Part shown: positions 28,613-37,200 of the stretch, piece by piece
Position numbering within the stretch: position 1 is the first letter of the stretch
Layout: every line of letters begins with the position of its first letter
The notes under the pieces: model-generated
What the model was told of the DNA's origin: nothing
The model's input: the letters and a program-made list of their open reading frames with translations, nothing else
Database searches by the model: none
Position numbers and translations under genes: made by a program
DNA from: Symsagittifera roscoffensis
Taxonomy: Eukaryota; Xenacoelomorpha; Acoela; Convolutidae
Reading direction: 5' to 3'
NCBI RefSeq assembly: GCF_963678635.1
Contig: NC_087071.1
Span: 248,001 to 312,000, forward strand
DNA length: 64,000 bases

Positions 28613-28774
28613 CTGATGAACATGATGTATCTCCATCTGCCGTGGCGTCTATGACGTCTGAGGATGGGCACTAGGAATTTGTAGATGATCCACTCGATCA
28701 GCAACACCCCCAGTGCAGCCCCCACCCCAATTCCAATCAGCACAAACACACCCCCCGCATGTTTGAACGACAGT
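28609..28774 (-). CDS. Exon D: M4 transmembrane segment and proximal tail of an NMDA-type receptor subunit
   Basis: The exon has 166 bp. Its first base A completes an Arg codon with the AG ending exon C. It then encodes 55 residues, beginning LSFKHAGGVFVLIGIGVG and ending RYIMFISQ. Residues ~6-33 are a hydrophobic helix matching M4 of NMDA receptors; the pattern KH..G.FVL..IG.G...E...Y is most like GluN3. The tail after it is very basic (PILRRHRRHGRWR), as expected for the cytoplasmic side. The acceptor is GTGTGTTGTAG|A. The donor is ATCAGTCAG|GTACAC, phase 0. The last 40 bp (28609-28648) are the template-like block repeated in array 1. If the donor were not used, translation would continue VHTHT and stop at a TAA at 28593-28591, so this could instead be the last coding exon. 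Confidence 0.85.
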
Positions 28775-29189
28775 CTACAACACACACATGAACAAACATT
28801 CAATCACTATTCGTTCTACAAACTCAAAATGAGTTGTGTACAAATTGTTCAATGGCCGATGAGTTAACGCATCAGTTTAGAGTGAACTGAACTTCTTGCT
28901 TATTATAGTTTTCATTTTTTTTTATAGTGGTTGCCGTCTTTTCGAACAACGCACAACTGGAGTGAGCTTTAAGTTCTCTTTCTGTCTCAAGAAGCAGCAG
29001 TGTTGCTTCCTTTCCAACAATTACTATAGCAATTGAAAACAAAGATAGTCGGTTGCAAAGCAAGTAGCACAGAAAATTCCATCCACAATAATTCGAGAAC
29101 AGAAATTAAAGAAAGGTAGAAAAAATCTTCAAACTACTTTTTCATCATTTCTTTCTTAATTGTTTTTTTTTCTACAACCATCTAGATTT

Positions 29190-29197
29190 GTCCAACC
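29190..29197. repeat. Left copy of 8-bp target-site duplication GTCCAACC
   Basis: It is identical to 29648-29655 and directly abuts the left terminal inverted repeat of the MITE. Confidence 0.7.
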
Positions 29198-29647
29198 GGT
29201 AACTTCGCAAATGGCATAATTCCCAAATGACATCAAAATGGAAGCTTTTCCCAAATGGCATAAATTTCAAGTTTTCATTGTAAATTAAAGGTTTTCTATA
29301 AACTTATATTTCTAGCATTTTGTCACGAACAAAAGCAGGTTAACAAGATTTGGAACTAATTGCTTCCAAAAAAATGCAAAGCGACAAATTTGTTGAAAAA
29401 ATTGACCACAAGACGCTTATTAGTAACCGCAAGCGTTTGCTTCTCGCTTTTGATAAAAAATTCTGCGACTCTTTCAAGATTAAATGTCAATCAACATTCG
29501 AATTAACAAGTTGACTAACTTTCTCACATTGCAGACGAAAAAAGTTTCTCTCGATGTTTTCAATGCAACTTTTGCATGAAATATATGCCATTTGGGAACC
29601 TTTTCATTTTTATGTCATTTGGCAATTATGCCATTTGAGACGTAATC
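29198..29647. mobile_element. MITE-like non-autonomous element with an 8-bp target-site duplication (hAT-type)
   Basis: A 450-bp segment has imperfect terminal inverted repeats of about 65 bp. The left end reads GGTAACTTCGCAAATGGCAT. The reverse complement of the right end reads GATTACGTCTCAAATGGCAT. The two arms then share AATT.CCAAATGACAT.AAAATG and TTCCCAAATGGCAT. The element is flanked on both sides by GTCCAACC (29190-29197 and 29648-29655), a perfect 8-bp direct duplication. An 8-bp TSD is typical of the hAT superfamily. There is no coding capacity, so this is a non-autonomous passenger in the intron. The terminal bases are not the commonest hAT termini (CA..TG), so the family assignment is an inference. 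Confidence 0.75.
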
Positions 29648-29655
29648 GTCCAACC
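29648..29655. repeat. Right copy of 8-bp target-site duplication GTCCAACC
   Basis: It is identical to 29190-29197 and directly abuts the right terminal inverted repeat of the MITE. Confidence 0.7.
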
Positions 29656-30498
29656 TAGTCTGAAATTAGTCCACTCTTTTGGAAACCGATCACTTTTTCT
29701 CGAAAATGAGACATTTTTTGTGCAAGTTAGTTTCGAATCGGATTCACGGCCAACATGGCTATAATAGAATACCACACGCGACGCCTTACAAGTTTTTATT
29801 GTCAAAATTGATTGGGAAACTTAGAAAAACCGATCCCAATTCATATTTCCTTTCCGCGTTTCGAGATTGATCGGAATAATCAAGAAAAAAGCTGTTCCTT
29901 GAATGGAATTCTGGTTGGGCCAAAAAAACTTTTCAGCTGATGTTGGGACCATGTGTAGGCTTTTCGTTGCAGTTCTGTATCTGATCAGCAAATATACTGA
30001 CCCAGCTACCGGCCCAGATTATTAAAATCGGGCTAACCAAAAATGCTAAACATAATGTTTTCGTACATAAAAAAATGCTAATGCTACACTTTCCGTGCAA
30101 ATCCATTAAAACAGAAAAATGCGTGGAGTCCACGATTAGTGATTTTTTCATATGACAATTGGATTTTTTAAAATTAATTGTGGTTTGATTGTTTTTGAAG
30201 TTTTGATTGTGTTCATTTTTTAGTTCGAGATTTTTGAACTCTGAGAAATGAAACTTGAACAATCAAAATGAGAAAAACTTCGTTTACTCAAAAAAGTCGC
30301 CAAAAGTTTGACTGTTTTGCATTTACAACCCGCATCCAAGTTTAGGCGTAAGTAATTGACTTTAACCGATTATTAGGATGATTTATTTGATTATAATTAT
30401 CAAAAGGAGGTGTTTAAAAAATTACAATAGATTATAATTGTGATATTTTCCAGGAGATAAAAATCTCTAATAATCAATATTACTGATTTATAGCTTAT

Positions 30499-31001
30499 AC
30501 AAAAAACACTTAAAATCATTTATAATCGATTATAATCGATTTTAATCTCTTATTTTGCCACATTTTTGTCGCACAAAAACAAAATTTGACATATTTCTTA
30601 TGGGTTGATAAATTTCTTTCAATAAAAAATCTCTATCAGCGAGTTGTCTTGTCACACTTTGGTTTATCTGAACACAAATTTATACCACTTAACAAAAATT
30701 TCACAAAAAACCTTTCATTTTCTTGAAAGGTTCCGCTGTAGGTGAAACAATAATCTTCCGAATCAATCATGAAACTAATACAAATTGCTGGTTTTTGGTG
30801 GTTAAAAAAAGTTTAAAATGTGCATCACAAAACAACTCCAATGGGAAAGAAATGAAAACATTTTTCTGATTTTTCGTATGAACCAACGTCTACAAAAAGC
30901 ATAAAACATAGGCACTCAGATCTCAGATGCTAGTTCAAAGACAAAATGGCAAAGAAAAACGATTTTAATCTTTTTTAATCGATTATATTGGTTTTTTGTG
31001 C
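30499..31001. repeat. Imperfect inverted repeat, possible decayed MITE
   Basis: The arms at 30499-30570 and 30940-31001 are roughly complementary. Left arm blocks ACAAAAAAC, TATAATCGATTA, TTTTGCCA and TTTTTGTC have counterparts in the reverse complement of the right arm in the same order, with small gaps. The interior is about 370 bp, AT-rich and non-coding. No clear target duplication was found. Low sequence complexity could produce part of this match by chance. Confidence 0.35.
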
Positions 31002-31845
31002 AAAATATAAGAATTGTAAATTGGGATTAAATTTGGTTTGTTTTAAATTTGGACAGTTTGGTTTGTTTCAGTATAAAGTTTGTTTTGCGGTTGAAAAAAA
31101 AATTCAGTTTATTTTTGGGGCATTTTAAATTTAATTGGAAAACTTTTGTTGAGAACATCGAAAGATGCTTATCATAATTTTTCCATAGAAACTGTATGAG
31201 CAGCATTTTTTTGACCATTTTTTGACCATTTTTATTTATGAACAATAAAAAAAATTCGTTTAGAAAACGATAACACCATTTTAAGATTTTCAGCATTCTT
31301 CGCTTAAAAAAAGACTTCCAGCGCTCAAGTCTAACTTGTAGTTAGGCTCGAAATCTCGACCCGGCGCAATAAAAATTCTGTACCCTAAAAATATCAAAAT
31401 TTACTTTATTAAGTATTTAGTGCGGTAATTTTGATTATTTATTAATGATTCAATGCAATTTTTAATTTCAAATCAACCATAAAGAATGAGTGATTTGAAG
31501 GCGTCTACTTTGAAACACTTTCAGGAGCTGCTCAAAATGCATATATTTTTTCCAAATTCACTCAAAATGAAAACTTGCCCCTTCAGTTTTTCAGTTTTTC
31601 TGCAGTTTTTTTATTAAAAGATGTCACTCCTTTTTCAACTGTAGAAAGAATTTGGATCATTGAGGGCGCTTTCCAGATACGAGCAGAACCGATGTCGTAT
31701 CCACCAGCCTTTACTAAAAAACATGAGGAAACTCAATACTGAAAAAATGAACGAAAAAAGAATTCTGATTTTGATTTTTTTTTTAATTTTTTTTTTAGTT
31801 TTTGCTTTGAATTGTTGTGGTGGGAAAATTCTGTGCAAATTCTTA

Positions 31846-31900
31846 ATGGTAATGGTGCTGTGTGTGGGTGTGTGGGTGTGTGAGTGTATGGGGGATAGAG
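31846..31900 (-). repeat. CA-rich tract at the 5' end of intron C/D
   Basis: On the minus strand, just after the exon C donor, the intron runs CATACACTCACACACCCACA and continues with CCCACACACAGC. It is an imperfect microsatellite. It is complementary in character to the TG-rich end of the same intron at about 28775-28795. Confidence 0.7.
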
Positions 31901-31906
31901 TGAGAC

Positions 31907-32068
31907 CTGTAGCTGGTCATGAAGGCACTGTGGCACTCTGACTTGTTGTTGAGCCACTTCTTCTCCCAGCTGGTGAGGATGCCAGTGGCCTCATACTTCA
32001 CAATCAGACTGCTCACTTTGCCCGTCAGACTGCTGCCCCGGGTCAAGGCCAGTCCATACGTGTCAGAC
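31907..32068 (-). CDS. Exon C: S2 lobe, C-terminal half, of an NMDA-type receptor subunit
   Basis: The exon has 162 bp, phase 2 at both ends. Its first G completes a Trp codon with exon B. It then encodes SDTYGLALTRGSSL, an interior section KVSSLIVKYEATGILTSWEK, and KWLNNKSECHSAFMTSY. This matches the S2 region of NMDA receptors: the GYGI/L-type strand, the 'S-x-L' helix start, the LI..Y...G helix and the K-W motif. The Cys in KSEC corresponds to the second Cys of the conserved S2 disulfide, whose partner is in exon B. The acceptor is TATGTGTAG|G and the donor is TACAG|GTCTCA, a weak donor beyond the GT. The last two bases (AG) complete an Arg codon with exon D. The frame and homology run straight on to M4 in exon D. 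Confidence 0.87.
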
Positions 32069-32219
32069 CTACACATACACTCATTTATATATATACATTA
32101 CCAGGCTTAGTAAACGTATGCATCTAAAATTTCAAAATATGCAACTACGATATGCAACAAAAAAGTCTCGAATATGCATCTAAATATGCTTCTAAGAAAA
32201 ATGTTGGCTAGCCAAAAAT

Positions 32220-32610
32220 TTATTGCAAGGAAATATTGCAAGCACAAAATAACATATGAAACAGATTCTCTTCTGTCAGGCGTTTCCTCGTATCCGTCAA
32301 AATCTGCCCATATAATGAGAAAGACCTTTCAACATCAACTGACGCAATTGGTGAAAAATTAGAAACCAGATTTCTCTCTTCGTCGCTCAAGTTAACAAGC
32401 ATTCTTTTCGGCATTCTTTTCGAGAATAAACCGGCATTCTTTTCGAGAATATTAGACCGGCATTCTTTTCGAGAATATTGTCCAGTTTCGCAGAAACATG
32501 TGGAGCAAACTTAGCTGTAGATAAGTGCAGAGCAGCCATTGCTTCGTCGGCAGAAATAGAGCGTTTTTGAAGATTTTTGAGAAGGATAGGTAAATGAAAA
32601 GAACACAGTC
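32220..32610 (-). pseudogene. hAT-family transposase remnant, C-terminal dimerisation domain
   Basis: The segment 32414-32220 encodes a frame containing SVDVERSFSLYGQILTDTRK followed by RLTEENL and ending at TAA. This is the signature of the hAT C-terminal dimerisation region (xSxxVERxFSxxxxIxTDxRxxLxxEN). Upstream in another frame (about 32610-32410) lies LCSFHLPILLKNLQKRS followed by DEAMAALHLS and KLDNILEKNAGL, which fits the preceding part of such transposases. The two parts are separated by a frameshifting short tandem repeat at 32399-32482. A TGA lies just upstream of the first part. No N-terminal or catalytic region and no terminal repeats were seen, so this is a dead fragment. Confidence 0.8.
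32399..32482. repeat. Short tandem repeat inside the hAT remnant
   Basis: The motif GCATTCTTTTCG occurs four times, three of them as CGGCATTCTTTTCGAGAATA units spaced 23-26 bp apart. On the minus strand it repeats the part of the transposase encoding ILEKNAG. It is a local expansion that breaks the reading frame. Confidence 0.85.
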
Positions 32611-32672
32611 AGTTAAGAGGAGGATACAAGCGCGCGATTTGTTTCAATATAGTGAAAGCCATCTACTACCTC

Positions 32673-32697
32673 GAGAGAGAGAGAGAGAGAGAGAGAG
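32673..32697. repeat. (GA)n microsatellite
   Basis: A pure GA run of about 25 bp, which is (CT)n in gene orientation. It lies about 20 bp downstream of the exon B donor. Confidence 0.95.
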
Positions 32698-32716
32698 TAA
32701 TGAGGAGTGGACTAAC

Positions 32717-32818
32717 CAGAAGTTGCTGCCGGCTGCTATGAGGGTGCACTCGGGGTCAGTGGCCGCCTTGTAGTCCACCATGGGGGCATCAAACATCAGC
32801 GCCTCTATCTCGTAGTTC
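32717..32818 (-). CDS. Exon B: central S2 lobe of an NMDA-type receptor subunit
   Basis: The exon has 102 bp, phase 2 at both ends. The first G completes Lys (AA|G) with exon A. It encodes NYEIEALMFDAPMVDYKAAT followed by DPECTLIAAGSNF, and the final TG completes Trp with exon C. FDAPM aligns with the Asp that contacts the ligand amino group in NMDA receptors (WDSAV in GluN1, YDAAV in GluN2, MDKAL in GluN3). The Cys in PEC is the first Cys of the conserved S2 disulfide. The acceptor is GTGTATGTGTGTAG|G and the donor is TTCTG|GTTAGT. Confidence 0.87.
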
Positions 32819-33803
32819 CTACACACATACACACATCACACATCAATCATCATACACAGTCCCTCATTCACTATTTAATATTAACCACCCAAGAGTCTTT
32901 TTTTTCAAAACTTGTGCCGAATGCAGTTTGTTTTTTGTGTTTTTCAATTATGCTTCGCTTTAACTGAGTACTTGTCATTTCGGCCATTTACACGCACACG
33001 ACGAGAGGTCAAAGAAGTTCCCATGACCACTGCCTTGAGGCAGGACACTAGGAACAGTTCTAATAAACATACACTTGTTCGGAACCAAAGAAAATGAGGG
33101 TGAAAGATATCGAACTAGGAGAGAAATCAATATTTTAGGCGACTCATAAAGTTAACCAAAAACTTCCATAAAATGAAAAAATAACCAAATATGAGGGGGG
33201 TCTCTGGATACCTACAACACGTAGGTTACCGATAAAAGCCAGAAGCTTCAATTCCGGTAGGAAACAAGTGGGTTGTTATGGAACAAGTCTTATAGCTCGG
33301 CCAAAAGTCAAAATTGACCTGATCAAAAGAAATCATCCCAACTACATGTTATTCCTTGCCTTCCAGAGACAGAAAAATGAACTTGCAGAAAGATAAGAGA
33401 GTTGTTTTTTGACCATCAGAGAAAGAAGGGTTCAAAATACGAGCTGTTCAATGTTTCAAATAAAACATTTAATATTGTAATCCTCGCGTGTCCCCCAAGC
33501 AACTTGTTTTGTAAATGTCGAAAGTATTGAAATATTCACTAGACTACAAACTGATCATTCTAGGATTGAAGCTGCATCTAGATAGGTTGAAAATCAGTTT
33601 TAACAAACAGTTTAGTATTTTTGTGAAGACTAAAGATTATTCCAGATATTCTTAACTGCAGCTGAAACTTTCAGGGCTTCACCATGACAGGCGAAACGAA
33701 TACTATTTTAGGGAAAGTATTCAGGGTAAATTTTTCCTTCTGTATCAACCCCCCCCCCCCTTCATAGGCATAGTATAGTATTGACAGACGTGACTGTACT
33801 GAC
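32819..33803 (-). other. Intron A/B (985 bp)
   Basis: The donor is CTCAA|GTCAGT and the acceptor is TGTGTGTAG|G, phase 2, splitting a Lys codon. It contains a 12-base C run at 33749-33760. Its acceptor end is strongly TG-rich. Otherwise it is AT-rich unique sequence in which I recognise nothing. Confidence 0.8.
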
Positions 33804-33949
33804 TTGAGTTTGGAGACGCCCTCGTTGAGGCTGAGGACGTTGTACTCCTTGAACTCCTTGTACTTCTGGGGGAAGTAGAGCTTCAGGTAGTACTCTGTGC
33901 TCGTCCCTATGATGGTGGCGAAGCGCAGACGTTGAGCAGGATATCTCAA
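33804..33949 (-). CDS. Exon A: start of the S2 ligand-binding lobe of an NMDA-type receptor subunit
   Basis: The exon has 146 bp. It starts in phase 0 after the acceptor CATTTGTGTAG and encodes 48 residues plus two bases. It runs LRYPAQRLRFATIIGTSTEY and YLKLYFP, then KEFKEYNVLSLNEGVSKL, and ends in AA before the donor GTCAGT. The RFxT strand, the STEYY ligand-contact turn (exon residues 17-21), the FP..Y..F..YNV stretch and GV..LK are typical of NMDA-type S2 lobes, closest to GluN3. The Ser-Thr at exon residues 17-18 resembles the glutamate-binding GluN2/AMPA pattern. GluN1 and GluN3 have Ser-Val or Ser-Ala there. The upstream exon is not in the window. The array-2 unit ends ...DPNIDISQ in phase 0, which would join naturally to LRYP. 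Confidence 0.87.
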
Positions 33950-34271
33950 CTACACAAATGAACAGAAGAGAGGAGAATTTGAAGCTAGAATCATAAGGAA
34001 ACATAGACACAGATAACGAAAAGAAACTTTTACAGAAGTAGAGTGCTTCTTTTTAGACTGATAAATTGGAAAGTTTTTTGTTGGAGGTGGATTAGTTAAT
34101 TGATTGACTCTACTAGTGCTAACTCAAGCGTGTCAATTCTTCGTTTTGTAAAATATTTTCATCTGTTCAAAAGACTGGTCCGTATTCTCCGCATTGTTCT
34201 TATATGTGGTGGGGTTATTAATTCTTACCATATCTGTGTCTATGTGGTTATTGTAAACCAATTCACGAACA
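33950..34271 (-). other. Unique 3' end of the intron upstream of exon A
   Basis: About 320 bp of AT-rich single-copy sequence lies between the last degenerate array-2 unit and the exon A acceptor. The final ~30 bases (CTCCTCTCTTCTGTTCATTT then GTGTAG) form the best pyrimidine tract among the acceptors in this window. No gene is seen. Confidence 0.75.
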
Positions 34272-37200
34272 GTATGTCTGCGTGTCTAAGTGTTTAGTAG
34301 CTGTGATATATCTATGTTGGGGTCTAGCACTCTGCCGGCCATGAATGAGGCGAGGTTGGATATGTATGCGTGTCTATGTGAATAGTACCTGTGATATATC
34401 TATGTTGGGGTCTAGCATTCTGCCGGCCGTGAATGAGGCGAGGTTGGACGTGTATGCGTGTCTATGTGGGTAGTACCTGTGATATATCTATGTTGGGGTC
34501 CAGCATTCTGCCGGCCATGAATGAGGCGAGGTTGGATGTGTATGGGTTTCTATGTGGGTAGTACTTGTGATATATCTATGTTGGAGTCCAGCATTCTACC
34601 GGCCATGAGTGAAGCGAGATTGGATGTGTATGCGTGTCTATGTGGGTAGTACCTGTGATATATTTATGTTGGGGTCTAGCATTCTGCCAGCCATGAATGA
34701 GGCGAGGTTGGATGTGTAAGCGTGTCTATGTGGGTAGTACCTGTGATATATCTATGTTGGGGTCCAGCATTCTGCCGGCCATGAATGAGGCGAGGTTGGA
34801 TGTGTATGCGTGTCTATGTGGGTAGAACCTGTGATATATCTATGTTGGGGTCCAGCATTCTGCCGACCATGAATGACGCGAGGTTGGATGTGTATGCGTG
34901 TCTATGTGGGTAGTACCTGTGATATATCTATGTTGGGGTCCAGCGTTCTACTGGCCATGAATGAAGCGAGGTTGGATGTGTAAGCGTGTCTATGTGGGTA
35001 GTACCTGTGATATATCTATGTTGGGGTCTAGCATTCTGCCGGCCAGGAATGAGGCGAGCTTGGATGTGTATGCGTGTCTATGTGGGTAGTACCTGTGATA
35101 TATCTATGTTGGGGTCCAGCATTCTACCGGCCATAAATGAAGCGAGGTTGGATGTGTATGCGTGTCTATGTGGGTAGTACCTGAGATATATCTATGTTGA
35201 CGTCTAGCATTCTGCCGGCCCTGAAGGAGGCGAGGTTGAATGTGTATGCGTGTCTATGTGGGTAGTACATGTGATAAATCTATGTTGGGGTCTAGCATTC
35301 TACCGGCCATGAATGAAGCGAGGTTGGATCTGTATGCGTGTCTATGGGTGTAGTACCTGTGATATATCTATGTTGGGGTCCAGCATTCTACCGGCCTTGA
35401 ATGAAGCGAGGTTGGATTTGTATGCGTGTTTATGGGTGTAGTACCTGTGTTATATCTATGTTGGGGTCCAGCATTCTACCGGCCGTGAATGAAGCGAGGT
35501 TGGATATGTATGCGTGTCTATGTGGGTAGTACCTGTGATATATCTATGTTGGGGTCTAGCATTCTGCCGGCCATGAATGAGGCGAGGTTGGATGTGTATG
35601 CGTGTCTATGTGGGTAGTACCTGTGATATATCTCTGTTGGGGTCCAGCATTCTGCAGGCCATGAATGAGGTGAGGTTGGATGTTTATGCGTGTCTATGTG
35701 GGTAGTACCTGTGATATATCTATGTTGGGGTCCAGCATTCTACCGGCCATGAATGAAGCGAGGTTGGATGTGTATGCATGTCTATGTGGGTAGTACCTGT
35801 GATATATCTATGTTGGAGTCTAGCATTCTGCCGGCCATGAATGAGGCGAGGTTGGATGTGTATGGGTTTCTATGTGGGTAGTACTTGTGATATATCTATG
35901 TTGGAGTCCAGCATTCTGCCAGCCATGAATGAGGCGAGGTTGGATGTGTATGCGTGTCTATGTGGGTAGAACTTGTGATATATCTATGTTGGGGTCTAGC
36001 TTTCTACCGGCCATGAATGAAGCGAGGTTTGATGTGTATGCGTGTCTATGTGGGTAGTACCTGTGATATATCTGATATATCTATGTTGGGGTCCAGCATT
36101 CTGCCGGCCATGAATGAGGCGAGGTTGGATGTGTATGGGTTTCTATGTGGGTAGTACCTGTGATATATCTATGTTGGGGTCCAGCATTCTACCGGCCATG
36201 AATGAAGCGAGGTTGGATGTGTATGCATGTCTATGTGGGTAGTACCTGTGATATATCTATGTTGGAGTCTAGCATTCTGCCGGCCATGATTGAGGCGAGG
36301 TTGGATGTGTATGCGTGTCTATGTGGATACTTCTGTGATATATCTATATTGGGGTCCAGCATTCTGCCGGCCATGAATGAGGCGAGACTGGACGTGTATG
36401 CGTGTCTATGTGGGTAGTACCTGTGATATATTTATGTTGGGGTCTAGCATTCTGCCAGCCATGAATGAGGCGAGGTTGGATGGGTATGCGTGTCTATGTG
36501 GGTAGTACCTGTGATATATTTATGTTGGGGTCTAGCATTCTGCCAGCCATGAATGAGGCGAGGTTGGATGTGTATGCGTGTCTATGTGGGTAGAACTTGT
36601 GATATATCTATGTTGGGGTCCAGCATTCTGCCGGCCATGAATGAAGCGAGGTTGGATGTGTATGCGTGTCTATGTGGGTAGTACCTGTGATATATCTATG
36701 TTGGGGTCCAGCGTTCTACTGGCCATGAATGAAGCGAGGTTGGATGTGTAAGCGTGTCTATGTGGGTAGTACCTGTGATATATCTATGTTGGGGTCTAGC
36801 ATTCTGCCGGCCAGGAATGAGGCGAGCTAGGATGTGTATGCGTGTCTATGTGGGTAGTACCTGTGATATATCTATGTTGGGGTCCAGCATTCTACCGGCC
36901 ATAAATGAAGCGAGGTTGGATGTGTATGCGTGTCTATGTGGGTAGTACCTGAGATATATCTATGTTGGGGTCTAGCATTCTGCCGGCCCTGAAGGAGGCG
37001 AGGTTGAATGTGTATGCGTGTCTATGTGGGTAGTACATGTGATATATCTATGTTGGGGTCTAGCATTCTACCGGCCATGAATGAAGCGAGGTTGGATCTG
37101 TATGCGTGTCTATGGGTGTAGTACCTGTGATATATCTATGTTGGGGTCCAGCATTCTACCGGCCATGAATGAAGCGAGGTTGGATTTGTATGCGTGTTTA

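Larger units (their letters stand above)
28775..31906 (-). other. Intron C/D (3132 bp), AT-rich
   Basis: This intron lies between exon C (donor TACAG|GTCTCA) and exon D (acceptor TTGTAG|A) and splits an Arg codon in phase 2. The donor side is CA-rich (ACTCACACACCCACACACCC) and the acceptor side is TG-rich (TTCATGTGTGTGTTGTAG). It contains a 450-bp MITE and a weaker inverted repeat, annotated separately. The rest, about 29656-30498 and 31002-31840, is AT-rich with many poly-A/T runs. I recognise no gene or RNA in it. Confidence 0.8.
32069..32716 (-). other. Intron B/C (648 bp) carrying a transposase remnant
   Basis: The donor is TTCTG|GTTAGT and the acceptor is TATGTGTAG|G, phase 2, splitting a Trp codon. 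About 20 bp after the donor there is a (CT)n tract. Most of the rest is a decayed hAT transposase fragment in the same orientation as the gene. The last ~100 bp before exon C contains TATATATA and a TG-rich end, with no clear polypyrimidine tract. Confidence 0.8.

Noticed and set aside
29679-30262. Open frames at 29679-29870 and 30262-29933 in intron C/D
   Set aside because: They are AT-rich with no recognisable domain and lie inside an intron. Their length is as expected by chance.
31027-31941. Open frames around 31027-31296 and 31635-31941
   Set aside because: Lys/Phe/Asn-rich translations of AT-rich intron. The last partly overlaps exon C in the antisense direction.
33671-33803. Extension of exon A through its donor to 33671
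   Set aside because: Homology stops at the Lys codon split by GTCAGT, and exon B continues the protein in phase. The extension contains a glycine run from the 12-base C/G tract.
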